A stretch of 64,000 nucleotides of DNA. It comes from Paenibacillus jilunlii (GTDB lineage: Bacteria > Bacillota > Bacilli > Paenibacillales > Paenibacillaceae). A program made the position numbers and the translations under genes. This document shows, one piece after another, positions 43,279-51,544 of this stretch (position 1 is the stretch's first letter; each line of letters opens with the position of its first letter). Location of the stretch: positions 124,001 to 188,000 of the forward strand of contig NZ_FNGM01000006.1 of NCBI RefSeq assembly GCF_900102965.1. Reading direction: 5' to 3'. The notes under the pieces are model-generated. The model searched no databases, was not told the DNA's origin, and saw only the letters and a list, made by a program, of their open reading frames with translations.

Positions 43279-43930
43279 TGGTGGATTCCCCTCCCTTGCG
43301 TTCGATGGTCAGCATGTAGCCAAGGAGCGCCCTGTAGCCCGGCACAACTCCAGGATATTCCGCCTGCTTCCATGAGACCGGGAAATATTCCAGCCTTCGT
43401 TCGGTCGGTGTCCTTAGCCGGGTCGTCCCGTATGCCGACCACTCCGAATAGTTGCCAAACATCGTTTGCCGGTTAAGAAAGTCAATCATATACCGGGTAA
43501 ACCCCAAATCGTTCCGGTATGGAGGAGGCAAAACTCCAGGATCGATATTCCCTTGCTCCAGCATGGCGAGAACACTAATCCGGTCATTCCGGGACATTGC
43601 ACTGAATGGTCCGCTCTCCCAGAGAAGAGGATTAGGAGGATGCTGCAGCTGTCTTGAGGCGGCTAAATGGACGGCACCAACATTAAGCAATCCTGCGGTG
43701 GAACAAGACAATGGAATGTCCGTCAAACCAAATCCCAGTACAAGGGAAAGGCTGTGGTCCAGCTCCCAGATCATATACTCGTGAATGCACAAATCAGCTG
43801 CTCCTGCAGTCAGCTCTGGCGAATATGTGGCAGACACTGGTGAATCAGGAATAATTGCCTCAACAAGTGCTCTAAATGTTGCAAAGGTATGGGAATCCAC
43901 TGTTGCAGCATAGATTGCAGACGGATGCAT
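43271..43930 (-). CDS. Gluconate 2-dehydrogenase subunit 3-like protein
   Basis: 219 residues from ATG 43930 behind GGGGG (MHPSAIYAATVDSHTFATFR). The ALVEAIIPDSP motif near residue 20 is the mark of subunit 3 of gluconate 2-dehydrogenases, small proteins that assist export or assembly of the FAD subunit. No Tat-type twin-arginine signal is visible at the N-terminus. Overlap with the GMC gene shows an operon. Confidence 0.8.
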   Translation of the reverse strand: MHPSAIYAATVDSHTFATFRALVEAIIPDSPVSATYSPELTAGAADLCIHEYMIWELDHSLSLVLGFGLTDIPLSCSTAGLLNVGAVHLAASRQLQHPPNPLLWESGPFSAMSRNDRISVLAMLEQGNIDPGVLPPPYRNDLGFTRYMIDFLNRQTMFGNYSEWSAYGTTRLRTPTERRLEYFPVSWKQAEYPGVVPGYRALLGYMLTIERKGGESTIV

Positions 43931-44137
43931 ACTAATTCCCCCTTTAGTAACAGGTATGGGTAATTCACCTAAAACCCCCATCACCTATATCTATTCGCCA
44001 GGAGGATCTTTCAGACTCGATTAAGCAACCAGCAGCTTAGAACAGCTCAGCTAACGCTTCCAATCCTATAGTTAAAACAAAAAACGAGTATCCGCAGGTG
44101 GCTGCTCTTGTTGACCTTTTGTGGTTTTGAAAATGAG

Positions 44138-44183
44138 AAAGGGCTGTCTCTACTAGTAGAAAAACTACTTTTGGGACAGCCCC
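44138..44183 (-). terminator. Intrinsic terminator, minus strand
   Basis: GGGGCTGTCCC / GAGACAGCCC arms around an A/T-rich loop, then TTTC on the minus strand. It is downstream of the 44218-45048 unit. Confidence 0.65.
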
Positions 44184-44217
44184 CTGATTTGGATGCTGGT
44201 CAATGCGAATTATTCGC

Positions 44218-44398
44218 TTATTGATTCCTTACTTCAGTTTTAAAAGCCAGGCCCTTCCCCGCCAACGCTTGTCTGAGCTTCGGCATGGAGGATGGGCCAA
44301 TTCCGTGCAGCTTCAAAATGGCTTTCTCGGTATAAGCGGAGAGCTGCTCCAGCGTTGCGATGCCCTCATGCTCAAGCCTTTCGTATTGGAGATGGGCT
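44218..44398 (-). pseudogene. RpoA-CTD-like gene copy lacking its zinc-ribbon half
   Basis: After the membrane gene's stop, the minus strand shows the leader CATCTCCAATACGAAAGG of the intact paralogue at 56381-56659. It then jumps straight to LEHEGIATLEQLSAY...GIGPSSMPKLRQAL and ends AGKGLAFKTEVRNQ. The start codon and the first 50 or so codons are deleted. Confidence 0.8.
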
Positions 44399-44400
44399 GG

Positions 44401-45048
44401 CTATGCCCCCATAGCCTCCTTCAATCTGCCCAGCATTCTAACCCCGAGCAGGACCAACCAGGCGGAGAAAAACAGCTGGCACAAAACCATCAATGGAGTA
44501 CCAATCAGCCAGGGATAGGAGCTGACGAGCTCCAATACCCCTGCCATGAATCCCAAATATGCTACAGGCTTGCCAATTACACTTTTTCTGATTACGAAAC
44601 ACAATACGATAACCGCCGCACCTAGTATAAGGGCTGCAGAGTGCATACCCCCATGGTAAATGCTGAGAACAAGCTTGTAAATGTCTGGCGGGAGCTCAAG
44701 TTCATACACCGGATAAACCAGCCGCCCCAGGATAATGACCAGGAATAGATGGACAGGGATGACAACCGCAAGCAGGCCGCAGCCCAGCGATGCCTTAATG
44801 GGCTCCACCTTCAACAATACCCGGTACAATGCAACGATTGAAGGGATTAGCAATAAGGTAGCGAAGAACAACAATTCGTCCGCCATGGATAGATGGAACC
44901 GCCAATTCTGCAGCCATGCCATCAGCTCTGCATCCGTAAGCGGAGGACTGGGCATGGGCAGAAGAAACAGATATTGGGCCAAAAAAAGAATGCCCGAAAG
45001 AATCAAGGCAATTCCGCCGAACCTGATCACACCGGTATTTTGCTTCAT
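44401..45048 (-). CDS. Six-span membrane protein (DUF4386-like)
   Basis: 215 residues with about six membrane segments; N-terminus MKQNTGVIRFGGIALILSGILF, and GGMHSAALILGAAVIVLCFVIRK in the second half. It resembles the DUF4386-type Firmicute membrane proteins of unknown role. The ribosome site is weak. Directly downstream lies the truncated RpoA-CTD-like copy. A decayed copy of this gene lies at 56671-56800, beside the intact RpoA-CTD-like gene. Confidence 0.78.
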   Translation of the reverse strand: MKQNTGVIRFGGIALILSGILFLAQYLFLLPMPSPPLTDAELMAWLQNWRFHLSMADELLFFATLLLIPSIVALYRVLLKVEPIKASLGCGLLAVVIPVHLFLVIILGRLVYPVYELELPPDIYKLVLSIYHGGMHSAALILGAAVIVLCFVIRKSVIGKPVAYLGFMAGVLELVSSYPWLIGTPLMVLCQLFFSAWLVLLGVRMLGRLKEAMGA

Positions 45049-45167
45049 GTGGCTTCAGCTCATTTCCCGTTCCGTTTTTTACAACACAAATAAATGCATG
45101 AACCATTGGTACATTATACAATGAAATGGAAGAATATTACGATTGCTATGAATCTATACATATAAAC

Positions 45168-45202
45168 AAAAAAACTCCCGCCAAAAATCAGCAGAAGCTT
45201 CT
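45168..45202 (-). terminator. Terminator of the serine hydrolase gene
   Basis: GCTTCTGC / GGCGGGAGT-type stem followed by seven T on the minus strand, very like the hairpin at 21816-21848. Confidence 0.65.
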
Positions 45203-45250
45203 TGGAATAATTATTCACACGGCGGAATTTAGTTAAAACCCTAACTCCAC

Positions 45251-47296
45251 TTACTTCAATGTAATCGAAAAAACGTCAGATGCCTTGCCAAAAAATCCAA
45301 TATATCCGTTCACCGGAAGCTTAGCTGTGTTCTGCCCGCTAACGGTTGAAAAGCTAACACATGTATTATTCTCGTCATAAACTGCAAAGCTGGCGTTTGG
45401 AGGCAATTTAACGGTTATGGTTTTATTGGCCGCTTTGCCGCTGATTTGATACCAACGGGCAAAACCATTGGCCTGTATGGCCGTTGAGGATGCCTCCCCA
45501 CTGTAGATGGACGGAGTATCGGCTCTTTTAATAAAACTCATATTATACATTTGGAGATATTCCGCGTTGTTTTCCTTATAAAACTTCAAATTCGTCGTAT
45601 CTCTGCCCGCGGATACCGGAATTTGTACAGCGTTTATGGCACTGTTTTCATCAATTATTTTACTTCCGGCAACGTACCCGTTGTTCACATCAATCCATAA
45701 TTTGCTTGGTATCAAAGGAACAAACAGGACTTCTGAGCTTGGTCTCTCCGTAAGCGGCAAATAGTCTTGGCCCACTCTCTCTGACCATGCATCTGACACC
45801 GCCTTGTCCAGGTGGAGCGGCTCTACCTTTTGCGAATCATAGAATGTAAAGAGGCTTTGACCCAGTCCTGGAAAGTTTAGATAAGCGCTGGCCTTGATAT
45901 AAGTGATGCCGTTGATCTGCTTGTCAAAACTTAAGGTAACGGTTCCGTCTGCACTTTTGAAATATCCATCCCCCACATACACATATTTCTGCGCCGGAAT
46001 GAACCCGCCAAATAACAAAGGCATATCGATTTCTCCATCTTTGATCCCAATTTCCTTAGGACTATCCGATGCAGAGGCATAGACACCATTGTATTGGTTC
46101 ATGCTGTCCGGCATTTGCACTTTTACAGGAGGAGTGAAGATCTTATCCGGTATAATTTCTTTGATTAGGCCTTTTTCTTTGAGGTATTCCTGCAAAATCC
46201 CGGTTCCCAGCATACTGTTAACAATAGATGAGCCGCCAGAAGAGGCCACTGCTACAGAAATATTATACTGTGGAAGTACGATCATAGCAGCTTTAAATAA
46301 AACCGAGTCGCCGCCTTTAAATGCTGCTTGGATATTGTATTCTCCAAACGGGGACAATTTCACGCTATCCCAGCCAAGTCCATAGGCAAAAAAGTTCTCC
46401 TCACCGTCTGACGGCCAAATTCCATTTTTATATTCTGCATTTAACATGGCCTTTGCCGATTTCTCTGATAGCAAATCTGTTGTACCCATTAATACTTCTT
46501 CTACTTTGAGCATATCTTCGGCCGTTGAATAAATGCCGCCCGTTCCAACGGCACTTATAGTGTCCGTGGGCAACGCACCCTCATAGTTCGGCAGGTAGGC
46601 TCTGGCCAGGGCGGTTCGGTCAAATTTATCCATAGGCGTTTTCGTATGTTGAAGACCTAAAGGTTCACTAATGTTTTTTGCGATAAATTCGGAATAGCTC
46701 ATGCCGCTTAATCGTGCCACCAAAATTTCCAGCAGTGTGAAGCCATCGTTGGTGTATACGGAAAATTCACCGGGATTGGCTTTCAAGGTCTGGGTCCGCA
46801 GACTGGCAAGTACATCTTCCTGTAAGGCCGGGTTGATATCATCGAATAAAAAGGTGTTCCCGTAGCTTGTGCCATTGATCCCTGATGAATGATTTAACAA
46901 CATCCGGGGTGTAATCTGCTTGTATCGTTCATCCGCCATTTTAAAATCCGCAACATACTTTACATAAGGCTCATCTAAATTCAATTTGCCACGGTCAACC
47001 AGCATCATCACGGCTGTGGCAGCATACATTTTGCTAACCGAACCGATCCCGTACATGGTATCTTTGGTGACCGGCCGGTTGCTATCTTTAGCGTAGACGC
47101 CCTTATTTCCTGATAAAATGATTTTTCCATTATCCATAAGTGCATATTGTACGCTCGTCTCACCATATTGAGTGACCAAAGTATTGGCAATTTCATCTGC
47201 TTTCTTGTGCAGCGGGCTGTCCGGCTCCTGCGCAAAAGCGGTTGAAGAGGTCAGCATCATGCTGCTGGCGAATAAAACTGATAATATTTTCTTCAT
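45251..47296 (-). CDS. Secreted serine hydrolase (class C beta-lactamase-like)
   Basis: 681 residues; AGGAGGGG before ATG 47296. Signal peptide about 1-23 (LFASSMMLTSSTAFA). The beta-lactamase/PBP4* domain spans about 30-380, with the SxxK nucleophile in GIGSVSKMYAATAV, the YxN-type motif in SVYTNDGF and a late GG pair near FKGGDS. The 300-residue C-terminal part is beta-rich and ends NASFAVYDENNTCVSFS...FSITLK. It is probably an extracellular esterase or peptidase acting on the envelope. The promoter and operator match those of the GntR/ABC operon upstream, so it probably belongs to the same regulon. Confidence 0.9.
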   Translation of the reverse strand: MKKILSVLFASSMMLTSSTAFAQEPDSPLHKKADEIANTLVTQYGETSVQYALMDNGKIILSGNKGVYAKDSNRPVTKDTMYGIGSVSKMYAATAVMMLVDRGKLNLDEPYVKYVADFKMADERYKQITPRMLLNHSSGINGTSYGNTFLFDDINPALQEDVLASLRTQTLKANPGEFSVYTNDGFTLLEILVARLSGMSYSEFIAKNISEPLGLQHTKTPMDKFDRTALARAYLPNYEGALPTDTISAVGTGGIYSTAEDMLKVEEVLMGTTDLLSEKSAKAMLNAEYKNGIWPSDGEENFFAYGLGWDSVKLSPFGEYNIQAAFKGGDSVLFKAAMIVLPQYNISVAVASSGGSSIVNSMLGTGILQEYLKEKGLIKEIIPDKIFTPPVKVQMPDSMNQYNGVYASASDSPKEIGIKDGEIDMPLLFGGFIPAQKYVYVGDGYFKSADGTVTLSFDKQINGITYIKASAYLNFPGLGQSLFTFYDSQKVEPLHLDKAVSDAWSERVGQDYLPLTERPSSEVLFVPLIPSKLWIDVNNGYVAGSKIIDENSAINAVQIPVSAGRDTTNLKFYKENNAEYLQMYNMSFIKRADTPSIYSGEASSTAIQANGFARWYQISGKAANKTITVKLPPNASFAVYDENNTCVSFSTVSGQNTAKLPVNGYIGFFGKASDVFSITLK

Positions 47297-47423
47297 GAAC
47301 TCCCCTCCTCTTGTTAATTCACAAATATTCGATTCACGTTGCTTCATAAAATCCAACCTGCTATACTCCTCCTTTCCTGGGTGAACTATTCGTAGTACAA
47401 ACAGTCGTTGCTCAACCATATTG

Positions 47424-47445
47424 GTATGTTAGTCTTGTAGCATAC
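47424..47445. promoter_or_regulatory. GntR(YtrA-like) operator at the serine hydrolase promoter
   Basis: Dyad GTATGTTA-N6-TAGCATAC. It overlaps the -10 box of the promoter at 47444-47472. Confidence 0.65.
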
Positions 47446-47472
47446 TATAATACCGCCTCAATAAAATGTCAA
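47444..47472 (-). promoter_or_regulatory. Sigma-A promoter of the serine hydrolase gene
   Basis: Minus strand TTGACA, 17-base spacer, TATAGT. Confidence 0.75.
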
Positions 47473-47542
47473 CAGGCATAAACCCATACCAAAATTCTGA
47501 AACCAATAAGCATGGTGATCAGCCTCGTGGCATCCCGAAAAT

Positions 47543-47566
47543 AAAAAAAGGCTCCACTAGGGAGCG
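47543..47566 (-). terminator. Terminator of the GntR/ABC operon
   Basis: GCTCCC-TAGT-GGAGCC followed by seven T on the minus strand. Confidence 0.8.
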
Positions 47567-47576
47567 TAGAAGCACC

Positions 47577-48263
47577 TTAAAATATAGAACGTTTTGCTGT
47601 AAAGCACCATCCGCCAGCCAGAAGTACACAAGAAATCAGGAAGGTTAACCCGAAGCCAGCCAGCAGCGAATCATTGAAGAGCAGCACCATTAATCCGTTG
47701 GCTAATTTGTGCCGGAGTGGAGCAATCGATGTAAAGACCGGAATGGCAGCAAGGATAATCACCCAGATAATCCACCCAACGATATGGCGCATTCCCGAGA
47801 ATAAAAGACTCAGCAGTGACAGGAGCATCAGGTATGCTCCAAATTGATAAATCAGCATGCCGGCTATGCCGAATTGACTCCAGCCGAAAATCTCAAGAAT
47901 ATTATATGTACTCTCGTGGCTGCGGATAATAGAAACTTCCAGCTCAAACCATACCGTATTAAGTACAGCAAAAAAAGCCGCACATAAAACATACACTACC
48001 AATATTCCGTAGTAATAGTCCTTGCGGGTTGCCCCTAAATTAACAACCCTTCTGAAAAGCTGCACTGGCAAAATACTGCCGACGAAAACCAGAAACACGG
48101 TAAAAAGATTCGCAGCGGAAACTTGCGAGTTCTCACGAATGCCTACTGACAGGCTTACAATTATGTTTGCCAGAACACTAACAGCAACAACACCCAGAAT
48201 GACATAGAGATACAGCTTGAGCTGCAGAAAGGATGCTTTCAGCATGACTGTTAATTTATTCAA
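47577..48263 (-). CDS. ABC transporter permease-like membrane protein
   Basis: 228 residues with six membrane segments (about 15-35, 55-75, 95-115, 135-160, 165-185, 200-220). The loop RRVVNLGATRKDYYYG is the cytoplasmic motif seen in ABC-2-type permeases beside YtrB-like ATPases. The start overlaps the ATPase gene by 8 bases. It probably forms the membrane part of an envelope-stress or antibiotic exporter. Confidence 0.85.
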   Translation of the reverse strand: MNKLTVMLKASFLQLKLYLYVILGVVAVSVLANIIVSLSVGIRENSQVSAANLFTVFLVFVGSILPVQLFRRVVNLGATRKDYYYGILVVYVLCAAFFAVLNTVWFELEVSIIRSHESTYNILEIFGWSQFGIAGMLIYQFGAYLMLLSLLSLLFSGMRHIVGWIIWVIILAAIPVFTSIAPLRHKLANGLMVLLFNDSLLAGFGLTFLISCVLLAGGWCFTAKRSIF

Positions 48264-49134
48264 TGCGGCGGCCTCCTTCGATCAGATACGAAAAAAACTT
48301 TTGAAGCGCAAGCCCTTCAATCGTGAGGCCCAGCTGATTCGCCTGTACTCTGTCTTTTTCCCCAAGTGTGCCATAAATTACGGAGAGAGAGCCTTTCCCG
48401 TAGGGTTCGCTATAGATTACTTGTTTGTCATTAGTGAATTGTTGTACGGCTTCAGAACTGCCCGTAAGGACATGGGCATGGTCGCGGATATGATCCACGT
48501 CGTCATGCAGCAAGATCGTGCCGGCGTCCATAATGTAGACCCGCTCAACAATTTTTGCGATCTCGTCAATGAAATGGGTTGACAGCACAATGGTTCGCGG
48601 ATAATTTGCATAATCCTCAACCAGAATGCTATAAAACTTCTCCCGGACCAATACGTCGAGTCCAAGCATGGGCTCGTCATAGATGGTTAACCGGGCCCGG
48701 CTTGCGAGGCCAATAATATTACCGGCAAGTGACTGCATCCCTCTGGAAAGGTGACGGATTTTTTTACGGGGATCAAGCTTGAAGGTGTTGAGCAGGCCTT
48801 CCGCAAAAGGCCAGTCCCAATGGGGATGAAAGGCCGAAGCAAACTGCAGAATCTCCATAACTCTGGCCCCTCTCCAGTACAGATTTTTCTCCCTGATATA
48901 ACAGGTCTCCGGCGGCATCCCGCCTAGTTCCAAACGTGAACCCGAAGCTTCAACCACGCCGGAGGTAGGAAAAATGCCTCCAGTTATCATGTTAAGCAGC
49001 GTTGTTTTTCCGGCTCCATTAGGGCCCAGCAGCCCGTACATTGTGTTGTCCTCCAGCGTCATATTCAAATGGCGGACAGCCTCGTTTTTACCATAGCTTT
49101 TGGACAGGTCCGAGCATTCAAGAATCGCACTCAC
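48256..49134 (-). CDS. ABC transporter ATP-binding protein (YtrB-like)
   Basis: 292 residues: Walker A GLLGPNGAGKTTLLN (about 34-48), signature in HLSRGMQSLAG (a degenerate LSGGQ, usual in the YtrB branch), Walker B ARLTIYDEPMLGLD, and switch His in STHFIDEI. Operon order GntR-ATPase-permease with overlaps of 4 and 8 bases, as in the ytr operon of Bacillus. Confidence 0.92.
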   Translation of the reverse strand: MSAILECSDLSKSYGKNEAVRHLNMTLEDNTMYGLLGPNGAGKTTLLNMITGGIFPTSGVVEASGSRLELGGMPPETCYIREKNLYWRGARVMEILQFASAFHPHWDWPFAEGLLNTFKLDPRKKIRHLSRGMQSLAGNIIGLASRARLTIYDEPMLGLDVLVREKFYSILVEDYANYPRTIVLSTHFIDEIAKIVERVYIMDAGTILLHDDVDHIRDHAHVLTGSSEAVQQFTNDKQVIYSEPYGKGSLSVIYGTLGEKDRVQANQLGLTIEGLALQKFFSYLIEGGRRIE

Positions 49135-49508
49135 TTTCGATCAGCCCCTGTCCGTTCTTTAATCATTTCAATAACATCCTCATTGGTTATTCCCAGCTTC
49201 TCCGCCTCCTCGAGCAGTTTCGAAACCATTTCATCATAAAATCGGATTCGCCTTTTGCCCATTATCGTTTGCTTGGCCCCTTCGGCAACATACATACCCA
49301 GCCCTCTTTTCTTATATAGAATTCCCTCACCCACTAGCAGCCCGATTCCTTTCACAGCCGTAGCCGGATTGATTTGAAACGTGCTTGCAAATTGCGCCAT
49401 CGAAATTATCTGATCACCTTCCTGGTACGTTCCGTTCAGAATATCGTCCTCAATCATTTCAGCGATTTGTTGAAATATGGGCTGACTTGAGTCAAAATTG
49501 GTTTTCAT
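49131..49508 (-). CDS. GntR-family repressor, YtrA subfamily
   Basis: 125 residues: winged helix in PIFQQIAEMIEDDILNGTYQ and ISMAQFASTFQINPATAVKG, then only a short dimerisation tail (about 50 residues), which defines the YtrA group. It is the first gene of the ABC operon. Its promoter carries a dyad that recurs at the serine hydrolase promoter, so it probably controls both. Confidence 0.93.
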   Translation of the reverse strand: MKTNFDSSQPIFQQIAEMIEDDILNGTYQEGDQIISMAQFASTFQINPATAVKGIGLLVGEGILYKKRGLGMYVAEGAKQTIMGKRRIRFYDEMVSKLLEEAEKLGITNEDVIEMIKERTGADRK

Positions 49509-49523
49509 TCACTCACCCTATCG

Positions 49524-49545
49524 GTATGTTGGTATCGCAACACAC
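49524..49545. promoter_or_regulatory. GntR(YtrA-like) operator, autoregulatory
   Basis: Dyad GTATGTTG-N6-CAACACAC, overlapping the -10 box of the promoter at 49544-49572 in the same geometry as at 47424-47445. Confidence 0.65.
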
Positions 49546-49572
49546 TATAATGCTGCTCTGAGTAAGTGTCAA
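49544..49572 (-). promoter_or_regulatory. Sigma-A promoter of the GntR/ABC operon
   Basis: Minus strand TTGACA, 17-base spacer, TATAGT. Confidence 0.75.
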
Positions 49573-49671
49573 GCCTTAATGAAAAACAAAAAAAAGACAC
49601 TCCTCATAAAGGATGTGTCCATACATCCATACCCTGCTCATATGTATTTTATTTATTTTTATCTCACATAG

Positions 49672-49698
49672 AAAAAGCAGCCTATCCGGCTGCTTTTT
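49672..49698. terminator. Bidirectional terminator
   Basis: AAAAAGCAGCC-TATCC-GGCTGCTTTTT, with A and T runs on both sides. Confidence 0.8.
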
Positions 49699-49726
49699 CT
49701 GAAATCTTATTCCGGAACTCTCTTCC

Positions 49727-49836
49727 TCACTTCACAACCTCAGCACCAACCACCAGATGAGGGACATACGGCTCTTCCAGCGAAGCAATTTCTTCAGGTG
49801 TTAGTGTAATGGACAGAGCGGCGGCTGCATCTTCGA
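49727..49836 (-). pseudogene. Remnant of an aldo/keto reductase 3' end
   Basis: The minus strand reads EDAAAALSITLTPEEIASLE, then EPYVPHLVVGAEVVK and stop. This nearly equals the C-terminus of the aldo/keto reductase at 35374-36354 but has a different last few residues, so it comes from a paralogue. Similarity stops sharply at about 49836. Confidence 0.85.
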
Positions 49837-49900
49837 AAAAGACATTAACAAGGTGTTAGTGTCCTGGCTTGCGTGCGGGTCAAAGCGAATGATTCGCTTA

Positions 49901-51388
49901 TTAATTCCATATCTTCTCGTATTTATAGCCTGTTAAGTCTTCAAAAATCTTTTGGGTCTCTGGATCAACCTGTGATTTGGAACCGTTGAGCTTTAACCGG
50001 TCGACCTCTTTTACCAAAACCCCGTGGGTTTTCTTGTTCAGCTTGAAGGTCCATGCAAAGATCAGGGCCAGCACGAGCAATGCGCTTGCTCCGAACATCA
50101 GGGTATTGGCAATCACGCTAATGGCTTCCGGCGATTGATGCTGCTGGCCTTTGACAAAGCCTCCCTCTTCAAGAACAATTCCGACGATAAAAGTTGCTAA
50201 TGCCACTGTCGTTTTCCGCCCAAAGGTCATGACTGCTGCAAACAGGCCTTCGCGTCTTTTTTGGGTTACCGCCTCGTCCACGTCGGGAATGAAGGGGAAC
50301 ACGTTCCATGGTGTAAACTCCAGCAAGCTTCTTCCCATTTGGTACACAACTGCAAGCACATACATAATGGCTATTTTAGAGGAAGGATCATAGAGATATA
50401 TCATGTAAAAGCCTGCCAGACATAAAATCATGGTCGAATACGATACTGTGTATAACCGTGAAGGTCCGAATTTGATGATCGCAAAGCCAGCCAAAAGGGT
50501 AATCGGCAAACCGACAATACTCAAAGACAGCAGATCGGCAGCTTGAGAGGAAGAAATACTTAAGCAATACACACAGAAAAATACAAATACGGTGTTAAAA
50601 ATATCTTTAGCGGTAAAAGAAAGCAGGTAAATCGCCAAATGCTTGCGGAAAGCTCTGATTTTGAAGGTGGATGCATATTCTTTCAACATGTCGCATAGTG
50701 CGAGTATCCGGTCAGCAAAAGACTGCTTGGTTGGGCCCTTCTCCAATTCTTCCAGCATCGTAGGCGTTAGTTCTCTTTCCCAAGTTACTTTATAGGTGAT
50801 AAAGATGCAAATCGCGAACAGGACGGCAAAAATAAGACCATTCAGAAAATAAGCATACGAATTGTCATCGCCAAAATATTTGATGAGACGGCCCGGAACA
50901 AAGGTGGCCAGGAAAGTGCCCAGCGCAGAAATAAACATCCGGCAGGTGGACAGCTTCGTTCTTTCTGTGAAATCCTTCGTCATCTCAGAAGGCAAGGTTT
51001 CCCACGGAATCAATACAAGCGCGGCAATAATTTCAAACATGAGGTAACAGACTAGATAGAACGCATAACTTATACCGTCAATCCACAGCAACGCGTAAAC
51101 AATCATTAAAGGCGATCCGACCAGCAGGAAAAATCTCCGTCTGCCGAATTTCTTCCCTAGCTTTGTTTTATAAAAATGATCTGTGATGCTGCCCATAAAC
51201 AAGCTGATAACGGCATCAACGATTCTCGCAATAGCCACAATAGAAGCCGCTTTCACCGGTGACATTCCCACGAAAGTCGTGTAATAAAACATCAGCCATG
51301 CCCCAATTATGGTAAACGCACCCCCACCCATTAAATCGGTCAAGCCATACCCGATACTCACCGGAATGGTTACTTTCTTTTTTGCCAT
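49901..51388 (-). CDS. GPH-family sugar:cation symporter (MFS)
   Basis: 495 residues with twelve membrane segments; N-terminus SIGYGLTDLMGGGAFTIIGAWLMFYYT, cytoplasmic GSITDHFYKTKLGKKFGRRRFFLLVGSPLM and PWETLPSEMTKDFTERTKLS are hallmarks of glycoside-pentoside-hexuronide symporters. It imports an oligosaccharide or glycoside; the exact sugar is unknown. It lies downstream of the YesN/YesM genes on the same strand and is probably their target. Confidence 0.92.
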   Translation of the reverse strand: MAKKKVTIPVSIGYGLTDLMGGGAFTIIGAWLMFYYTTFVGMSPVKAASIVAIARIVDAVISLFMGSITDHFYKTKLGKKFGRRRFFLLVGSPLMIVYALLWIDGISYAFYLVCYLMFEIIAALVLIPWETLPSEMTKDFTERTKLSTCRMFISALGTFLATFVPGRLIKYFGDDNSYAYFLNGLIFAVLFAICIFITYKVTWERELTPTMLEELEKGPTKQSFADRILALCDMLKEYASTFKIRAFRKHLAIYLLSFTAKDIFNTVFVFFCVYCLSISSSQAADLLSLSIVGLPITLLAGFAIIKFGPSRLYTVSYSTMILCLAGFYMIYLYDPSSKIAIMYVLAVVYQMGRSLLEFTPWNVFPFIPDVDEAVTQKRREGLFAAVMTFGRKTTVALATFIVGIVLEEGGFVKGQQHQSPEAISVIANTLMFGASALLVLALIFAWTFKLNKKTHGVLVKEVDRLKLNGSKSQVDPETQKIFEDLTGYKYEKIWN

Positions 51389-51544
51389 TTCCTTGCACTC
51401 CTTAAGGTCAACTCAATTTGTTGTGATCGTATTCAACTTCCCTCGTCTTGATTATAGCGAAGGGGGATGTACACAATCCCATGCAAACTGTTCGGGATTT
51501 TATGATCTTGGGAGTGAAATGTGGTGGAATTGTGAATTGTTTCA

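Noticed and set aside
47297..47419. N-terminal extension of the serine hydrolase frame to 47419
   Set aside because: The internal ATG at 47296 has AGGAGGGG and begins a proper signal peptide; the promoter's transcript start would lie at about the upstream codon.
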